Shown here: positions 43,149 to 53,350 of the stretch, piece by piece | Layout of the letters: each line of letters begins with the position of its first letter | Position numbering within the stretch: the stretch's first letter is position 1 | From: Sulfurimonas sp. HSL3-1 | GTDB taxonomy: Bacteria > Campylobacterota > Campylobacteria > Campylobacterales > Sulfurimonadaceae | Length of the DNA: 64,000 bases | Assembly (NCBI RefSeq): GCF_039645995.1 | Contig: NZ_CP147920.1 | Span: 1,612,001-1,676,000, forward strand | Direction: 5' to 3' | Position numbers and translations under genes: made by a program | The notes under the pieces: model-generated | Told to the model about the DNA's origin: nothing | The model's database searches: none | The model's input: only the letters and a program-made list of their open reading frames with translations

Positions 43149-44380
43149 CAGCGTATCTGGCCGTTGCCGTAGATCTTGAACTTGTAGGTCGTCAGCCCCT
43201 CGATCCCCATCGGACCGCGTGCGTGCAGCTTGTTCGTGGAGATGCCGACCTCGGCACCGAAGCCGAAGGCCCCCCCGTCGGTGAAGCGGGTCGAGGCGTT
43301 GACGTAGACCGCCGCCGCGTCGACGGCGTTGAGAAAATACTCCGCCGTCGTGTAACTCTCCGTAATGATCGCCTCGGAGTGGCCCGAACCGAACCGGACG
43401 ATGTGCGCTACGGCCCCGTCGACACCGTCGACTGTGCGGATGTTGAGAATGTTCGCCAGGTACTCCGTATCGAAATCCGCCTCCGTCGCTTCGGCGACGT
43501 CAATGATCGCGCGGGTGTCGCCGCACCCTTTGAGCTCCGTATGCGCCGCGTCAAACGCCTCTTTGAGCTTCGGCAGCGCTTCGGCCGCAATGGCTCTGTC
43601 GACGAGGAGGGTCTCCATCGCGTTGCAGACGCCGGGACGGTCCACTTTGGCGTTGACGGCGATCTTCACCGCCTTCTCCATATCGGCGTCTTTGTCGATG
43701 TAGGTGTGGCACTGCCCCTTGTCGTGCTTGACGACCGGCACGGTCGCGTTTTCGCTGACGTAGCGGATAAGCCCTTCGCCGCCCCGGGGGACGATCAGGT
43801 CGACGTACTTGTCCATCTTGATCAGCTTCGCCACCCCTTCGCGCGATGCATCCGGCAGCAGGGAAATAAGCGCCTCGGGCAGATCGTTGCGTTTCAACGT
43901 GGCGCGCAGCACCTTGGCGATGGCGGCGTTGGAGTGCTCCGCCTCCTTGCCCCCTTTGAGTACACAGACGTTGTTACTTTTGAAACAGAGTGCCGCCGTG
44001 TCGGAGGTGACGTTGGGGCGCGATTCGTAGATGATGCCGATGACGCCGATGGGGATGCTCACCTTTTCGATCTTAAGCCCGTCGTCGGTGACCCAGCCGT
44101 CGATGACCCGGCCGACGGGGTCTTTGAGCGCCGCGATCTCCTCGACGGCCGTCGCCATGGCATCGATGCGCTTCTCGTCGAGCAGCAGGCGGTCTTTGAG
44201 GGCGCTGCTCAGGTTGTTCTCCTCCGCCGCTTTCATATCCAGCGCGTTGGCTTCGATGATGTCCATCGTCGCGGAACGCATCGCCCCCGCCATCTCCCGC
44301 AACAGGCGGTTTTTCTCCGCGCCGCTGAGCAGCATCAGCTCCCGGCTCGCCGCTTTCGCTTCTTCCAAAAATGCATTCAT
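43148..44380 (-). CDS. proA: Gamma-glutamyl phosphate reductase
   Basis: A 410-residue enzyme that reduces glutamyl-5-phosphate to the semialdehyde in proline synthesis, using NADPH. Landmarks: VIGIIYESRPNVTSDTAALC, NVCVLKGGKEAEHSN, VPRGGEGLI, DRPGVCNAMETLLVD with the catalytic Cys, and GGAFGFGAEVGISTNKLHARGPMGIEGLTTYK. The ATG at 44380 gives the usual length; the frame extends 11 codons upstream without need. proB is not in the window. Confidence 0.95.
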   Translation of the reverse strand: MNAFLEEAKAASRELMLLSGAEKNRLLREMAGAMRSATMDIIEANALDMKAAEENNLSSALKDRLLLDEKRIDAMATAVEEIAALKDPVGRVIDGWVTDDGLKIEKVSIPIGVIGIIYESRPNVTSDTAALCFKSNNVCVLKGGKEAEHSNAAIAKVLRATLKRNDLPEALISLLPDASREGVAKLIKMDKYVDLIVPRGGEGLIRYVSENATVPVVKHDKGQCHTYIDKDADMEKAVKIAVNAKVDRPGVCNAMETLLVDRAIAAEALPKLKEAFDAAHTELKGCGDTRAIIDVAEATEADFDTEYLANILNIRTVDGVDGAVAHIVRFGSGHSEAIITESYTTAEYFLNAVDAAAVYVNASTRFTDGGAFGFGAEVGISTNKLHARGPMGIEGLTTYKFKIYGNGQIR

Positions 44381-44496
44381 ATTGTCTCGCTTTCCCCTCT
44401 GTTTTGCGGCCATTATACCAAAGCACGGCTGTACGGCGCGCTTCGGCCGCGATTACGCTACCATTCTTCCGTCAATCTTCCCCGGAGCAACCCCGC

Positions 44497-45705
44497 GTGA
44501 AACACTACATCGCCCTGTTGAAAAACGAACCGCTGCTGCGGCGCATCTCCTCGATCCAGCTCATCGCCTATTTCGGGGCCTGGTTCAGCAACGTCGCCAT
44601 CTTTACCCTGCTGCTGAAGCTCGGTGCCTCCCCCCTCGTTGTCGCCACCGTCGCGGCGCTGCATTTTCTGCCCGGGGTCCTGCAGGCCCCCTTTTCCGGC
44701 GCGCTGATCGACAAGATCGCCCCGAAGCGGCTGATGCTGGCACTGCTGCTTGTCGAGATCGTCACGACCCTGCCGCTGGTGCTGGTCGATGACGCGGCGC
44801 AACTCTGGCTGCTCTTCGTGCTGGTCTTTGTGCGCATGGGAGCCTCCAGTTTCTATTTTACGCTGGAGATGGCGCTGCTGCCGCGCTTTTTGAAGGCGTC
44901 GGCGCTCAAACACGCCAACGAGATCCATTCGATCATCTGGTCTGTCTCCTATACCGTCGGGATGGCGCTGAGCGGCATCGCCGTCTACTACCTCGGCGTC
45001 AAGACCGCCTTCCTCGCCGACGCCGCCCTCTTCGCCGTCGCGTTTGCGCTGCTCCTGCCCGCCGTTTTCCCCCCGCACAAAACGCGCGATACGGATCGCT
45101 ATCTGGCGCTGCTCTCGCAGAGCGTCGGCTACCTAAAGCGCAACCCCCTGACCCTGCACCTGATCTTCCTGCACGCCTTCGTCGGCTTTACCGCCTTTGA
45201 CGGCCTGGTCCCGCTCGCCGCGGAGGCCTACTACCTTCCGGCGATCGCCGCACCGCTGGCCATCGGGCTTACCCATGCGTTCCGGGCCCTGGGGCTGGTC
45301 GGCGGTCCGCTGCTGCTGGGGCGCTGGATCAGCATCAAAAGGCTGCCCCTGCTTCTGCTGCTGCAGGCCGCTGCCATCTTCCTCTGGGCGGCCCTGCTAC
45401 CCCATTTCTATCTCTCGCTGGCAGCCTCTATCCTTGTGGGCCTCAGTACGACCGTCATCTGGTCCTTTACCTATACCCTGCTGCAGCGCAACACCGACGA
45501 AGCCTACTACGGACGTGTCATCGCCTATAACGACATGATCTTCCTGCTGACGGTCTCTGCCGTCTCGTTCCTGATCGGCGTCCTGGTGGAGTGGGGGATG
45601 GGACTGCAGAGCGTCATGGCGCTGCTCGGAGTCGCTTTTATTGTTTCGGCGCTCTATTTCGGCTGGATTGCCCGCCGTTTCGCGCTGGAAGAACCGGGAG
45701 TGTAA
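44497..45705 (+). CDS. MFS transporter
   Basis: A 402-residue major facilitator with 12 predicted helices. Family marks: APFSGALIDKIAPKRLM between helices 2 and 3, and the repeated half around 215. The nearest general type is the enterobactin-exporter-like or drug-efflux MFS_3 group, but the substrate is not clear. Starts with GTG at 44497, GGAG nine bases upstream. An upstream ATG in frame (44371) lies inside proA on the other strand and is not used. Convergent with dnaK. Confidence 0.82.
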   Translation: MKHYIALLKNEPLLRRISSIQLIAYFGAWFSNVAIFTLLLKLGASPLVVATVAALHFLPGVLQAPFSGALIDKIAPKRLMLALLLVEIVTTLPLVLVDDAAQLWLLFVLVFVRMGASSFYFTLEMALLPRFLKASALKHANEIHSIIWSVSYTVGMALSGIAVYYLGVKTAFLADAALFAVAFALLLPAVFPPHKTRDTDRYLALLSQSVGYLKRNPLTLHLIFLHAFVGFTAFDGLVPLAAEAYYLPAIAAPLAIGLTHAFRALGLVGGPLLLGRWISIKRLPLLLLLQAAAIFLWAALLPHFYLSLAASILVGLSTTVIWSFTYTLLQRNTDEAYYGRVIAYNDMIFLLTVSAVSFLIGVLVEWGMGLQSVMALLGVAFIVSALYFGWIARRFALEEPGV

Positions 45706-45769
45706 ACAGGGCTCCCGCGCTGATCACGGAAGCCATAGTGTCATGGAGAAAAAAGGAGGAGTACTGAAG

Positions 45770-45793
45770 CGGAGCCCGAAGGCCCCGGGTTTT
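45770..45793 (+). terminator. Terminator-like hairpin between the MFS gene and dnaK
   Basis: CGGAGCC-CGAA-GGCCCCG (one wobble pair), then GGTTTTATT on the plus strand. Read on the minus strand it is CGGGGCC-TTCG-GGCTCCG, a stem closed by a UUCG tetraloop. It overlaps the dnaK stop codon. Confidence 0.5.
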
Positions 45794-47672
45794 ATTCGAT
45801 CTCGGCGTCGATAACGTCGTCGTCGGCTTTCTTGGCGCCTTCGGAGGCCGCGGCACCGCCCTGCTCCTGCTTGTACATCTGCTCGGCCAGTTTATGGCTT
45901 GCTTCCGTCAGCGTTTTGAGCTTCTCTTCGATCTGCTCTTTGGTCGCGTTTTCGTCCTTGAGCGTCTCTTTGAGGGCGGCAATCGCGCTCTCGATGTTGG
46001 CTTTGTCGCCGGCGTCGATGTTCTCGCCCGCCTCTTTCATCGCTTTTTCCGTCTGGGCGATCATCGCGTCCGCCTGGTTGCGCAGGTCGACAAGCTCTTT
46101 GCGCTTCTCGTCTTCGGCTTTATGCGACTCGGCGTCCTGGACCATCTTGTTGATCTCCTCTTCGGAGAGTCCTGACGAACCGGTGATCTTGATCTCCTGG
46201 CGTTTGCCCGTACCTTTGTCGGCCGCGGAGACCGTCAGGATACCGTTGGCGTCGATATCGAAGGTGACTTCGATCTGCGGAACGCCGCGCGGTGCCGCCG
46301 GGATCTCGGTCAGTTCGAACATCCCGAGAGACTTGTTGTCCTTGGCGAACTCACGCTCACCCTGGACGACGTGGATGGAGACCGCCGGCTGGTTGTCTTC
46401 GGCCGTGGAGAAGACCTGGGACTTCTTGACCGGGATCGTCGTGCCTTTTTCGATGACCTTGGTCGCGACGCCACCGAGGGTCTCGATACCGAGGCTAAGC
46501 GGTGTAACGTCAAGCAGCAGGACGTCTTTGACGTCACCGCGCAGGACCCCGCCCTGGATCGCCGCACCGAGGGCGACGACTTCGTCCGGGTTGACCGATT
46601 TGTTCAGCTCTTTGCCGCCGAAGTACTCGGAGACCTTCTGCTGTGCCAGCGGGACACGGATGGAACCGCCGACCATGATGACCTCTTTGATCTCACCTTT
46701 GTCGAGGTCCGCATCTTTGAGCGCGACGTTGATGTGCGTCATCGTCTCTTTGATCAGGTCGTCGATCATCCCTTCGAACTTCGCACGGGTCAGTTTGACG
46801 ACGAGGTGTTTCGGTCCCGTCGCGTCCGCCGTGATGAACGGCAGGTTGATCTCCGTCTCCGAAGCGGAAGAGAGCTCTTTCTTCGCCGCTTCCGCCGCAT
46901 CTTTGAGGCGCTGAAGCGCCATCTTGTCCGCTTTGAGGTCGATGCCGTTCTCGGACTTGAACTCGCCGGCGAGGAAATCGACGATACGGTTGTCGAAGTC
47001 GTCGCCGCCAAGGAAGGCGTTACCGTCAGTGGAGAGAACCTCGAAAGTCCCTTCCGCGATCTCGAGGGTCGTGACGTCGAAGGTACCGCCCCCCAGGTCG
47101 TAGACGAGAACGTTCTCTTCGCCTTTTTTATCCAGACCGTATGCCAGTGCGGAGGCCGTCGGTTCGTTGATGATACGCAGGACGTTCAGGCCCGCGATCG
47201 TTCCCGCTTCCTTCGTCGCTTTACGCTGGGCGTCGTTGAAGTAGGCCGGAACCGTAATGACCGCGTCGGTCACAGGCGTGCCGAGATACGCTTCCGCATC
47301 CTCTTTCAGTTTGGTCAGGATCTTCGCGGAGATCTCCTGCGGCGTATAGACTTTGCCGGCGACGTCGACTGCTGCCATACCGTTTTTGTCGACGATCTTG
47401 TAGGTGACTTTGTCGTGCGCCTCTTTGGCCTTCTCTTCGTTCATCATGAGACCCATGATACGCTTGACGGAGTAGATCGTCTTCTCCGGGTTTGTGATCG
47501 CCTGGCGTTTTGCCGGGTCACCGACGAGGACTTCGCCCTTGTCCGTAAAGGCAACGACGGAAGGCGTCGTGTTCTTACCCTCTTTGTTCGGGATGATTTT
47601 CGCTTCGCCGCCTTCAAAGACCGCTACCGCGGAGTTGGTTGTACCAAGGTCAATACCGATTACTTTACTCAT
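45792..47672 (-). CDS. dnaK: Chaperone DnaK (Hsp70)
   Basis: A 626-residue Hsp70. ATPase domain signatures [25 protein letters not shown] and VILVGG-like [11 protein letters not shown], then the substrate-binding domain and a helical lid ending in an Ala/Gly/Lys-rich tail with DDVIDAEIE. It folds proteins with DnaJ and GrpE in the cytoplasm. It lies 20 bases after grpE and shares its promoter. dnaJ is not in the window. Confidence 0.98.
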   Translation of the reverse strand: MSKVIGIDLGTTNSAVAVFEGGEAKIIPNKEGKNTTPSVVAFTDKGEVLVGDPAKRQAITNPEKTIYSVKRIMGLMMNEEKAKEAHDKVTYKIVDKNGMAAVDVAGKVYTPQEISAKILTKLKEDAEAYLGTPVTDAVITVPAYFNDAQRKATKEAGTIAGLNVLRIINEPTASALAYGLDKKGEENVLVYDLGGGTFDVTTLEIAEGTFEVLSTDGNAFLGGDDFDNRIVDFLAGEFKSENGIDLKADKMALQRLKDAAEAAKKELSSASETEINLPFITADATGPKHLVVKLTRAKFEGMIDDLIKETMTHINVALKDADLDKGEIKEVIMVGGSIRVPLAQQKVSEYFGGKELNKSVNPDEVVALGAAIQGGVLRGDVKDVLLLDVTPLSLGIETLGGVATKVIEKGTTIPVKKSQVFSTAEDNQPAVSIHVVQGEREFAKDNKSLGMFELTEIPAAPRGVPQIEVTFDIDANGILTVSAADKGTGKRQEIKITGSSGLSEEEINKMVQDAESHKAEDEKRKELVDLRNQADAMIAQTEKAMKEAGENIDAGDKANIESAIAALKETLKDENATKEQIEEKLKTLTEASHKLAEQMYKQEQGGAAASEGAKKADDDVIDAEIE

Positions 47673-47692
47673 GTGTCGTTCCTCTCTTTTAA

Positions 47693-48250
47693 TTAGTTTG
47701 CAATCACGACCATTGCGTCGCGCAATGTCCGCTCTTTATATTTGTACCCTTTCTGGAAGGTACTGACGATTTCCCCGCTCTCGTGTTCCGGGCTGTCCAC
47801 CTGCTGTACCGCGTGGTGTACGTTCGGATCGAAGGGTTCCTCTTCGCCTACTGCCGTAATGCCGTGTTTTTCCAGGGCGCTGAGGAACTGCTTCATCGTC
47901 AGTTCGACACCCTCTTTCACCTTGGCCAGAAGCTCGGCGGCTTCCATCCCTTCGGCATCGGCGGCCTTGACGGCCATCTCCAGCGAGTCGACAACCGGGA
48001 TCAGGTCCTTCGCGAACTTCTCCTGGGCGTATTCAAGTGCCTGGTACTTTTCGCGCTCCAGACGCTTTTTAATATTGTCAAAGTCCGCGTGGACCCTTGT
48101 ATACTTATCTTTGAGCTGATCCAGTTCCATTTGGACACGTTCAAGGTCCGAACCGACCTCTTCCGCCTCTTCTGAAACCATCTCCTCAATCATTTCTTCA
48201 TCATTGGGCAAAGTTTCTTCATTATTAGGCTTGTTTTCTTCCTGAGACAT
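47693..48250 (-). CDS. grpE: Nucleotide exchange factor GrpE
   Basis: A 185-residue protein: an acidic N-terminus with many Glu residues (about 1-40), a long coiled coil, and a beta domain with [23 protein letters not shown] and [23 protein letters not shown]. It drives ADP release from DnaK. It is first in the operon; hrcA, which often precedes grpE in Campylobacter, is absent here. Confidence 0.97.
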   Translation of the reverse strand: MSQEENKPNNEETLPNDEEMIEEMVSEEAEEVGSDLERVQMELDQLKDKYTRVHADFDNIKKRLEREKYQALEYAQEKFAKDLIPVVDSLEMAVKAADAEGMEAAELLAKVKEGVELTMKQFLSALEKHGITAVGEEEPFDPNVHHAVQQVDSPEHESGEIVSTFQKGYKYKERTLRDAMVVIAN

Positions 48251-48288
48251 AGCGACTGTCAGACTCCTTTCAGTTGAAATCTGACCAA

Positions 48289-48367
48289 ATTATACTACAT
48301 GAGTCTATCTATGTCAAGTACTGATTGTAATATTTAGATCAATATAGTTGAGTCAATATGACTAAAG
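48289..48367 (-). promoter_or_regulatory. grpE-dnaK promoter with two HAIR-like (HspR) sites
   Basis: Minus strand: TTGACA (48317 to 48312), 17 bases, TATAAT (48294 to 48289). Site B CTTGACA-N7-ACTCATG (48318 to 48298) covers the -35 box. Site A CTTTAGT-N7-ACTCAAC (48367 to 48347) lies 28 bp further upstream. No CIRCE element (TTAGCACTC-N9-GAGTGCTAA) is seen. Confidence 0.65.
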
Positions 48368-48465
48368 TAAAATCCTTCCCCCCTATTGACACCCTTCAGA
48401 GCCCTGCAGCAGGGGAAATGGTACAATTCCATCCTAAAAAGATCCCGCTTTTAAAGGCCGTTTAC

Positions 48466-48855
48466 ATGAGTATTTTTGCTTTGCAATCGCCGGCGGGAGG
48501 TTTTCTGGATGAGGATCTGAAGCACTTCAACAAAGAGTTCGACGACTGGTGCGTCCAGTTTGAAAGCTACGAGGATGCGGAGCTCATTGCCCAGACGTTT
48601 GACCGCAGGACAAGCGTCGACATCGTCGAAATCACGCCGCTGAGCTACCCCAAGTACTTCTTTCACACTCTCCAGGGTACCATCCATGCGACACGGCAGG
48701 TCGGCAACACGATCGTCTGTATCGTCGAACCGTTCATGGGTTCCAACTACCGTCTGGCCATTTGCGACCTGAAAACGAAAACCGTCCGCCTCACCCCGAC
48801 GCGCTACAAGAGCGCATTAAGCGTCGAGGGCGCTTTCTCCACCTACACCGAATAG
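48466..48855 (+). CDS. Protein of unknown function, divergent from grpE
   Basis: A 129-residue soluble protein with no family I can name. It starts MSIFALQSPAGGFLDEDLK and is mixed helix and strand. The ATG at 48466 has AAAGG eight bases upstream; a longer frame from 48358 would begin inside a HAIR-like site and is less likely. TACAAT (48422-48427) may be its -10 box. Its position opposite grpE-dnaK is suggestive only. Confidence 0.6.
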   Translation: MSIFALQSPAGGFLDEDLKHFNKEFDDWCVQFESYEDAELIAQTFDRRTSVDIVEITPLSYPKYFFHTLQGTIHATRQVGNTIVCIVEPFMGSNYRLAICDLKTKTVRLTPTRYKSALSVEGAFSTYTE

Positions 48856-48886
48856 CCGACCGTCGACTGGCAAATGTATGCAGCGC

Positions 48887-48892
48887 TATAAT
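48887..48892 (+). promoter_or_regulatory. -10 box of the AsmA-like gene
   Basis: TATAAT, 31 bp before the ATG at 48924. A much longer in-frame upstream extension crosses it and is not used. Confidence 0.5.
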
Positions 48893-48923
48893 AGCTTTAG
48901 ACCTTTGGATGAAAAGAACCGAT

Positions 48924-50897
48924 ATGAAACGCATCACCCTGACGCTCATCGCCCTGCTTTCGCTTATCGCCATCGTGCTCATACTCCCCTTTACCCCGCC
49001 GGGCAACCGGATCATTGCCGGTATCGTGCAGCAAAAACTCAATGAAACCCTGCCCCTATCCGCCGATGTTCAAACTTTCGACCTCGGTTTCCGCCGTTTC
49101 AGCATCGTCATCCTACTGGGGAACGCCGGCCGTATCGAGGCGGACGGGGAGTATTCGCTCTTCGACCGATCACTCGCCGCCCGCTACCGCGCCGACCTGG
49201 CGGACCTTGCGTCGCTGAGCGCGCAGAACATGCAGGGGAGCCTGCAGACCGAAGGAACGGTCAAAGGCAACCTGCCGCTGCTTGAGATTGACGGGCACAC
49301 CGATGCCGCCGGGAGTGACACCGCCTACCACCTGACCCTGACTGATTTCAACCCGGGGGCCCTCACCGCCACGATCCGCCATGCCCGACTGGAGCAGCTG
49401 CTGGCCCTCGCCGGCCAGGCACCGCTGGCCTCCGGGAGCATCGATGCGGAGATCCTCCTGCACTCCATAGACCCCGCCGCACTCGACGGGACGGTCGATG
49501 CCGTCCTGGCGCAGGGGACACTTGACCGTGCGCTGATCAGCAGCACCTACGGCCTCAACCTGCCCGATGCGGCCCTGAACGCTTCTCTGCAGGCACGGCT
49601 GAAAACGGACACCGTCACCTACACTGTCAAAACCGACTCCGCCCTGGGGCACCTCACTTCTGACGGGACACTGACGCCGCAAAACGGAGGGATGGACATC
49701 CGCTACGCTTTTTCGATCAAAGAACTCGCACTCCTGCAGGGGCTGACGGGACAGACGCTCCACGGACCCATCGCGCTTGCGGGGCAGCTCAAAGGCGACC
49801 GGGAGTATCTCGACGCCACGGCTTCGGGGGAGCTCGCCGGGGGCAAAGGCGCTCTCAAAGCCGTCCTCAAAGCCTACGCTCCTGTTTCCGCCGACGTCAC
49901 CGTCCAGCACCTCCGTCTGGCACGGCTGCTGAATATGCTCGGTTATCCCCGTATTGCCGATGCCGACGTCTCCGGGCATGCGGTGCTGCCAAGCCTGGAC
50001 CCGGAGGCGCTCAAAGGAACAATTGACGTAAATATGGCAAAAGGGAGCGCGAAAACCGATGCCCTCTCCAAGCTGCTCGGGCGCCCCTTCCCCGCAAGTA
50101 CCTTCACGCTCAAAACCCAAAGCCGCCTCAACGGGGAGAGCGTCGCTGCGGCAGCAGATTTCGTCTCCGACCTCTTCACCCTGCGCTCCGACACGCTGCA
50201 GTACAACGTCAAGCAAAGCCGCATGACGGCGGAGTACACGGCAGACATCCCCGACCTGAGCAGGCTCTCCGCCCTGGCCGAACGCCCGCTGCGCGGAAGC
50301 GCAAAGATCTCGGGCGATCTCACCTACGATGATGCCCTGCTGCTTCATGCGAACAGCAGCCTCTTGAAGGGGGCGATCGCCACAACGCTGAAGGGGCAGG
50401 CGCTTCATGCGGATTTCAAACAGATCAGTACGAAAGCGGCGCTGCACATGCTCGTCCAGCCCGAAACCTTCGATGCCCGCTTCGACGGAGCGCTCGACTA
50501 CCGGCTTGACAATAAACAGGGTGAACTCAAAGGCAAGCTGACCGAAGGAGCCTTCTCCCGCAACAACGTCTTCGATCTGCTGCGCCAATACACCAGTGTC
50601 GATCTCTATAAAGAGCGCTTCGACGGCACGACCCTCGCCCGCCTCGACGATACAATGATCGATGCGGATGTGCAGCTGCGTTCCGACCGCGCCGCCCTGC
50701 AGACCAAACACGCGAAGATCGATACCGCGAAGGAAACCGTCCGGGCCGACATCAAACTCGAAGCCTCCGGTGCCGTTATCCCTTTCCGCCTCAGGGGGAA
50801 AATGTCCCGCCCCGGCGTCACCGTCGACGCGGGGAAACTCATCGAACAAGAGGCCGGTAAACAGGTTCAGCAACTATTTGATTCTCTTTTCAAGTAA
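48924..50897 (+). CDS. AsmA-like periplasmic protein
   Basis: A 657-residue protein with one N-terminal membrane helix (about 3-22) and a long periplasmic part of repeating beta strands. It resembles the AsmA/TamB/YhdP group, bridge-like proteins taken to move phospholipids between the inner and outer membranes. The C-terminus has the AsmA pattern: GKLTEGAFSRNNVFDLLRQY, DADVQLRSDRAALQTKHAKIDT and IPFRLRGKMSRPGVTVDAGKL. It appears to form its own unit. Confidence 0.75.
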   Translation: MKRITLTLIALLSLIAIVLILPFTPPGNRIIAGIVQQKLNETLPLSADVQTFDLGFRRFSIVILLGNAGRIEADGEYSLFDRSLAARYRADLADLASLSAQNMQGSLQTEGTVKGNLPLLEIDGHTDAAGSDTAYHLTLTDFNPGALTATIRHARLEQLLALAGQAPLASGSIDAEILLHSIDPAALDGTVDAVLAQGTLDRALISSTYGLNLPDAALNASLQARLKTDTVTYTVKTDSALGHLTSDGTLTPQNGGMDIRYAFSIKELALLQGLTGQTLHGPIALAGQLKGDREYLDATASGELAGGKGALKAVLKAYAPVSADVTVQHLRLARLLNMLGYPRIADADVSGHAVLPSLDPEALKGTIDVNMAKGSAKTDALSKLLGRPFPASTFTLKTQSRLNGESVAAAADFVSDLFTLRSDTLQYNVKQSRMTAEYTADIPDLSRLSALAERPLRGSAKISGDLTYDDALLLHANSSLLKGAIATTLKGQALHADFKQISTKAALHMLVQPETFDARFDGALDYRLDNKQGELKGKLTEGAFSRNNVFDLLRQYTSVDLYKERFDGTTLARLDDTMIDADVQLRSDRAALQTKHAKIDTAKETVRADIKLEASGAVIPFRLRGKMSRPGVTVDAGKLIEQEAGKQVQQLFDSLFK

Positions 50898-50957
50898 ACC
50901 GCTCTTTTTTCCCTGGTATGGGGACTTTTATGCTATGATAGGGACTCTTAACATCCA

Positions 50958-50980
50958 ATCACAGCATAAAAAGCTGTGAG
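50958..50980 (+). promoter_or_regulatory. Perfect hairpin in the leader of the GGDEF-EAL gene
   Basis: TCACAGC (50959-50965), 7-base loop, GCTGTGA (50973-50979). A TATGAT -10 candidate lies about 20 bp before it and the ATG 29 bp after it. No T-run follows, and the known c-di-GMP riboswitch core is not recognised. Confidence 0.4.
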
Positions 50981-51007
50981 GAAAGTTTTTCTGGGGAATA
51001 AGCAACA

Positions 51008-53350
51008 ATGCGCCAATTCGACTTTGACAAACTGAAGTACCTCTACAGTACTGTTCCGGTCATTCTTCTCATCCACTTTTTCAGCGTCCTTCTTTTCAGT
51101 GTCTTCATGTGGCACTACGTCGACAACATTGCCCTGGCAGTCTGGATCAGCGTCTCGGTCATCGTCCTGCTCTTCCGCTTTTACCATTACCTGCTCTACA
51201 GCAACAGCTCCGAAGAGGAGCTCAGACCCCAAAGCACCCTTTGGCTGCACCGCTACTACACCTACGTGCTTATCGGCGGGGGGCTTTGGGGCAGCACCGC
51301 CGTACTGCTCTTTCCCCCGCACGAGATCCTTTACCAGATGGTCGTCGTCTTGTTCATTCTCGGCCTGACCGCCACCGCGCTGGGCATCATCTCCGCCTCC
51401 TGGGAGCTGGTCGTCGCTTACGCCCTGCTCTCCTTCGCACCCATTATCGTCCGCCTGGCGTGGATGGAAGACCCGCTCTACCAAACTATCGCCTACATTG
51501 TCAGTGCCCTGGGGATCCTGCTCATCTTCAGTGCCAAACATTTCGGCTCCGTCATCGACAATGCCATCTACAGCAAGTTCGCGCTGACCCAGGCCATGTC
51601 CGCCCTCGAAAATACGCAGGGGCGCCTCATCTCCCTCCTCGACAACGCCCCCGTCGGGATCTTTTATTATGACAGCAGTCTGCATATCACCGACCTTAAC
51701 AACCAGCTGCTCAAAACATTTCGACTGACATCGCGTGATCCCCTCATAGGGTACGACCTCGGCACCCTCATGGACAAACGCATCCTGCCGGCACTGAATC
51801 AGGCACTGGAAGACGGTCAGGGACGCTACGAGGGGCCTTTCTACTCGACTTTCTCGGAAAACTCCCTCTATATCGAGCTCTCCACCGTGCCCGTCATCGA
51901 TAAAAAACGGCTGCACCAGGGCGCCATCTGTTTTGTCAAGGACCTGACGATGGAGAAAGAGGCCCAGGAGTTGATCAAGCAGAACAGCTTCTACGACCCG
52001 CTGACCAAACTGCCCAACCGCAGTCTCGTCACCGACCGGATCAAACTCTCCATTGAACAGAGCAGACGCCATCTTTTTCACTGCGCCGTGCTCTTTATTG
52101 ACCTGGACCATTTCAAACATATCAACGATGATTACGGCCACTATATCGGCGACCAGGTGCTCTACCAGGTCAGTCAGCGGCTGCTCAAACAGCTTCGATC
52201 CGAAGACACCGTCGCACGGGTCGGGGGGGACGAGTTTCTGATTCTCCTCAATACCCTCTCGGATGACTATACCGCAGCGGCCCAGGAGGCGATGGAGATC
52301 GCCCTGGGGCTGATTGACGCGATCAACGGGATCTTTGGCATCGACGGGGAGTCCATTTCGCTCTCCGCGAGTATCGGTATCAATGTCTTCCGCGGCGAAG
52401 AGGGGATGCTCCCCGACGCCATCATCAAACGTGCCGATATCGCCATGTTCCAGGCCAAACGGACCGGTCGGCAGCATGCCGAGCTCTACCATGAATCTTT
52501 TGAAACCTCCCAGCATGAACTCTTCCAAATGGAAAAAGAGCTTCGCACCGCCTTGGACGAGAAAGAGTTCGAACTCTACTACCAGCCGAAGGTGGCCATC
52601 GACAGCGACAAGATCGCTCAGGTCGAAGCACTTATCCGCTGGAACCACCCCGACAAGGGACTGATCATGCCGGAGGCGTTCATCCCCTACGCCGAGGAGA
52701 GCGGACTCATCGTGAAAATCGGCGAATGGGTGCTGGAGGAGAGTATCAAACAGATCAAGCAGTGGCAGCAGACGGGTGCGGCCAACGCCATCGAACGCGT
52801 CTCCGTCAATGTCAGTTCCCACCAGTTTAACCAGCCCGATTTCGTCGACTACCTCCGGGCCCTTGTCACCAGTTACGAGATCGCCCCCGAGATGATCGAA
52901 CTTGAACTGACCGAAAGCGCCATGGTCGACAACTCCCGCGGCGCCATCGACAAAGTCAAAGCGCTTGAGGCCTTCGGTGTACGCGTCGCGCTGGACGATT
53001 TCGGTACGGGCTACTCCTCGCTTTCCTACCTCAAGCACCTCCCCGTCAGCGTGATCAAGATCGACCGCTCTTTCATCACCGATCTGAAGCACAACGAGAA
53101 TTCCCTGATGATCGTCAAAACCATCATCGCCATCGCCAAAAGCATGGACCTGACCGTCGTTGCCGAGGGGGTCGAAACAGATGAGGAGCTGAGCATGCTC
53201 AAAGAACTCGGCTGCGACTACTACCAGGGCTTCCTGTGCGAAAAGGCCCTGCCGGTCAAAAAACTTGAAGCGCTGATCAGCACCAAAATCAGTACCCGGC
53301 AATCCATCGAAGAAAAACGCCTGCCCGAGCAATCGACAAGCGCAAAGTAA
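51008..53350 (+). CDS. Membrane-bound PAS-GGDEF-EAL protein
   Basis: A 780-residue c-di-GMP enzyme. Five or six N-terminal helices (about 15-180), a PAS domain (about 205-320), a GGDEF domain with intact GGDEF at 406-410, and an EAL domain with intact EAL at 540-542. Later EAL residues are kept too (NVSSHQFNQPDF, ELTES, DDFGTGYSSLSYL, KIDRSFI). Either synthesis or breakdown of c-di-GMP is possible. No RxxD inhibitory site was recognised with certainty. Confidence 0.93.
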   Translation: MRQFDFDKLKYLYSTVPVILLIHFFSVLLFSVFMWHYVDNIALAVWISVSVIVLLFRFYHYLLYSNSSEEELRPQSTLWLHRYYTYVLIGGGLWGSTAVLLFPPHEILYQMVVVLFILGLTATALGIISASWELVVAYALLSFAPIIVRLAWMEDPLYQTIAYIVSALGILLIFSAKHFGSVIDNAIYSKFALTQAMSALENTQGRLISLLDNAPVGIFYYDSSLHITDLNNQLLKTFRLTSRDPLIGYDLGTLMDKRILPALNQALEDGQGRYEGPFYSTFSENSLYIELSTVPVIDKKRLHQGAICFVKDLTMEKEAQELIKQNSFYDPLTKLPNRSLVTDRIKLSIEQSRRHLFHCAVLFIDLDHFKHINDDYGHYIGDQVLYQVSQRLLKQLRSEDTVARVGGDEFLILLNTLSDDYTAAAQEAMEIALGLIDAINGIFGIDGESISLSASIGINVFRGEEGMLPDAIIKRADIAMFQAKRTGRQHAELYHESFETSQHELFQMEKELRTALDEKEFELYYQPKVAIDSDKIAQVEALIRWNHPDKGLIMPEAFIPYAEESGLIVKIGEWVLEESIKQIKQWQQTGAANAIERVSVNVSSHQFNQPDFVDYLRALVTSYEIAPEMIELELTESAMVDNSRGAIDKVKALEAFGVRVALDDFGTGYSSLSYLKHLPVSVIKIDRSFITDLKHNENSLMIVKTIIAIAKSMDLTVVAEGVETDEELSMLKELGCDYYQGFLCEKALPVKKLEALISTKISTRQSIEEKRLPEQSTSAK

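Noticed and set aside
48358-48465. Longer N-terminus for the gene divergent from grpE
   Set aside because: It would start inside a HAIR-like site, has no ribosome binding site, and a TACAAT box lies downstream of it.
50941-51007. c-di-GMP riboswitch before the GGDEF-EAL gene
   Set aside because: The conserved core of known classes could not be found; only a simple hairpin is present.
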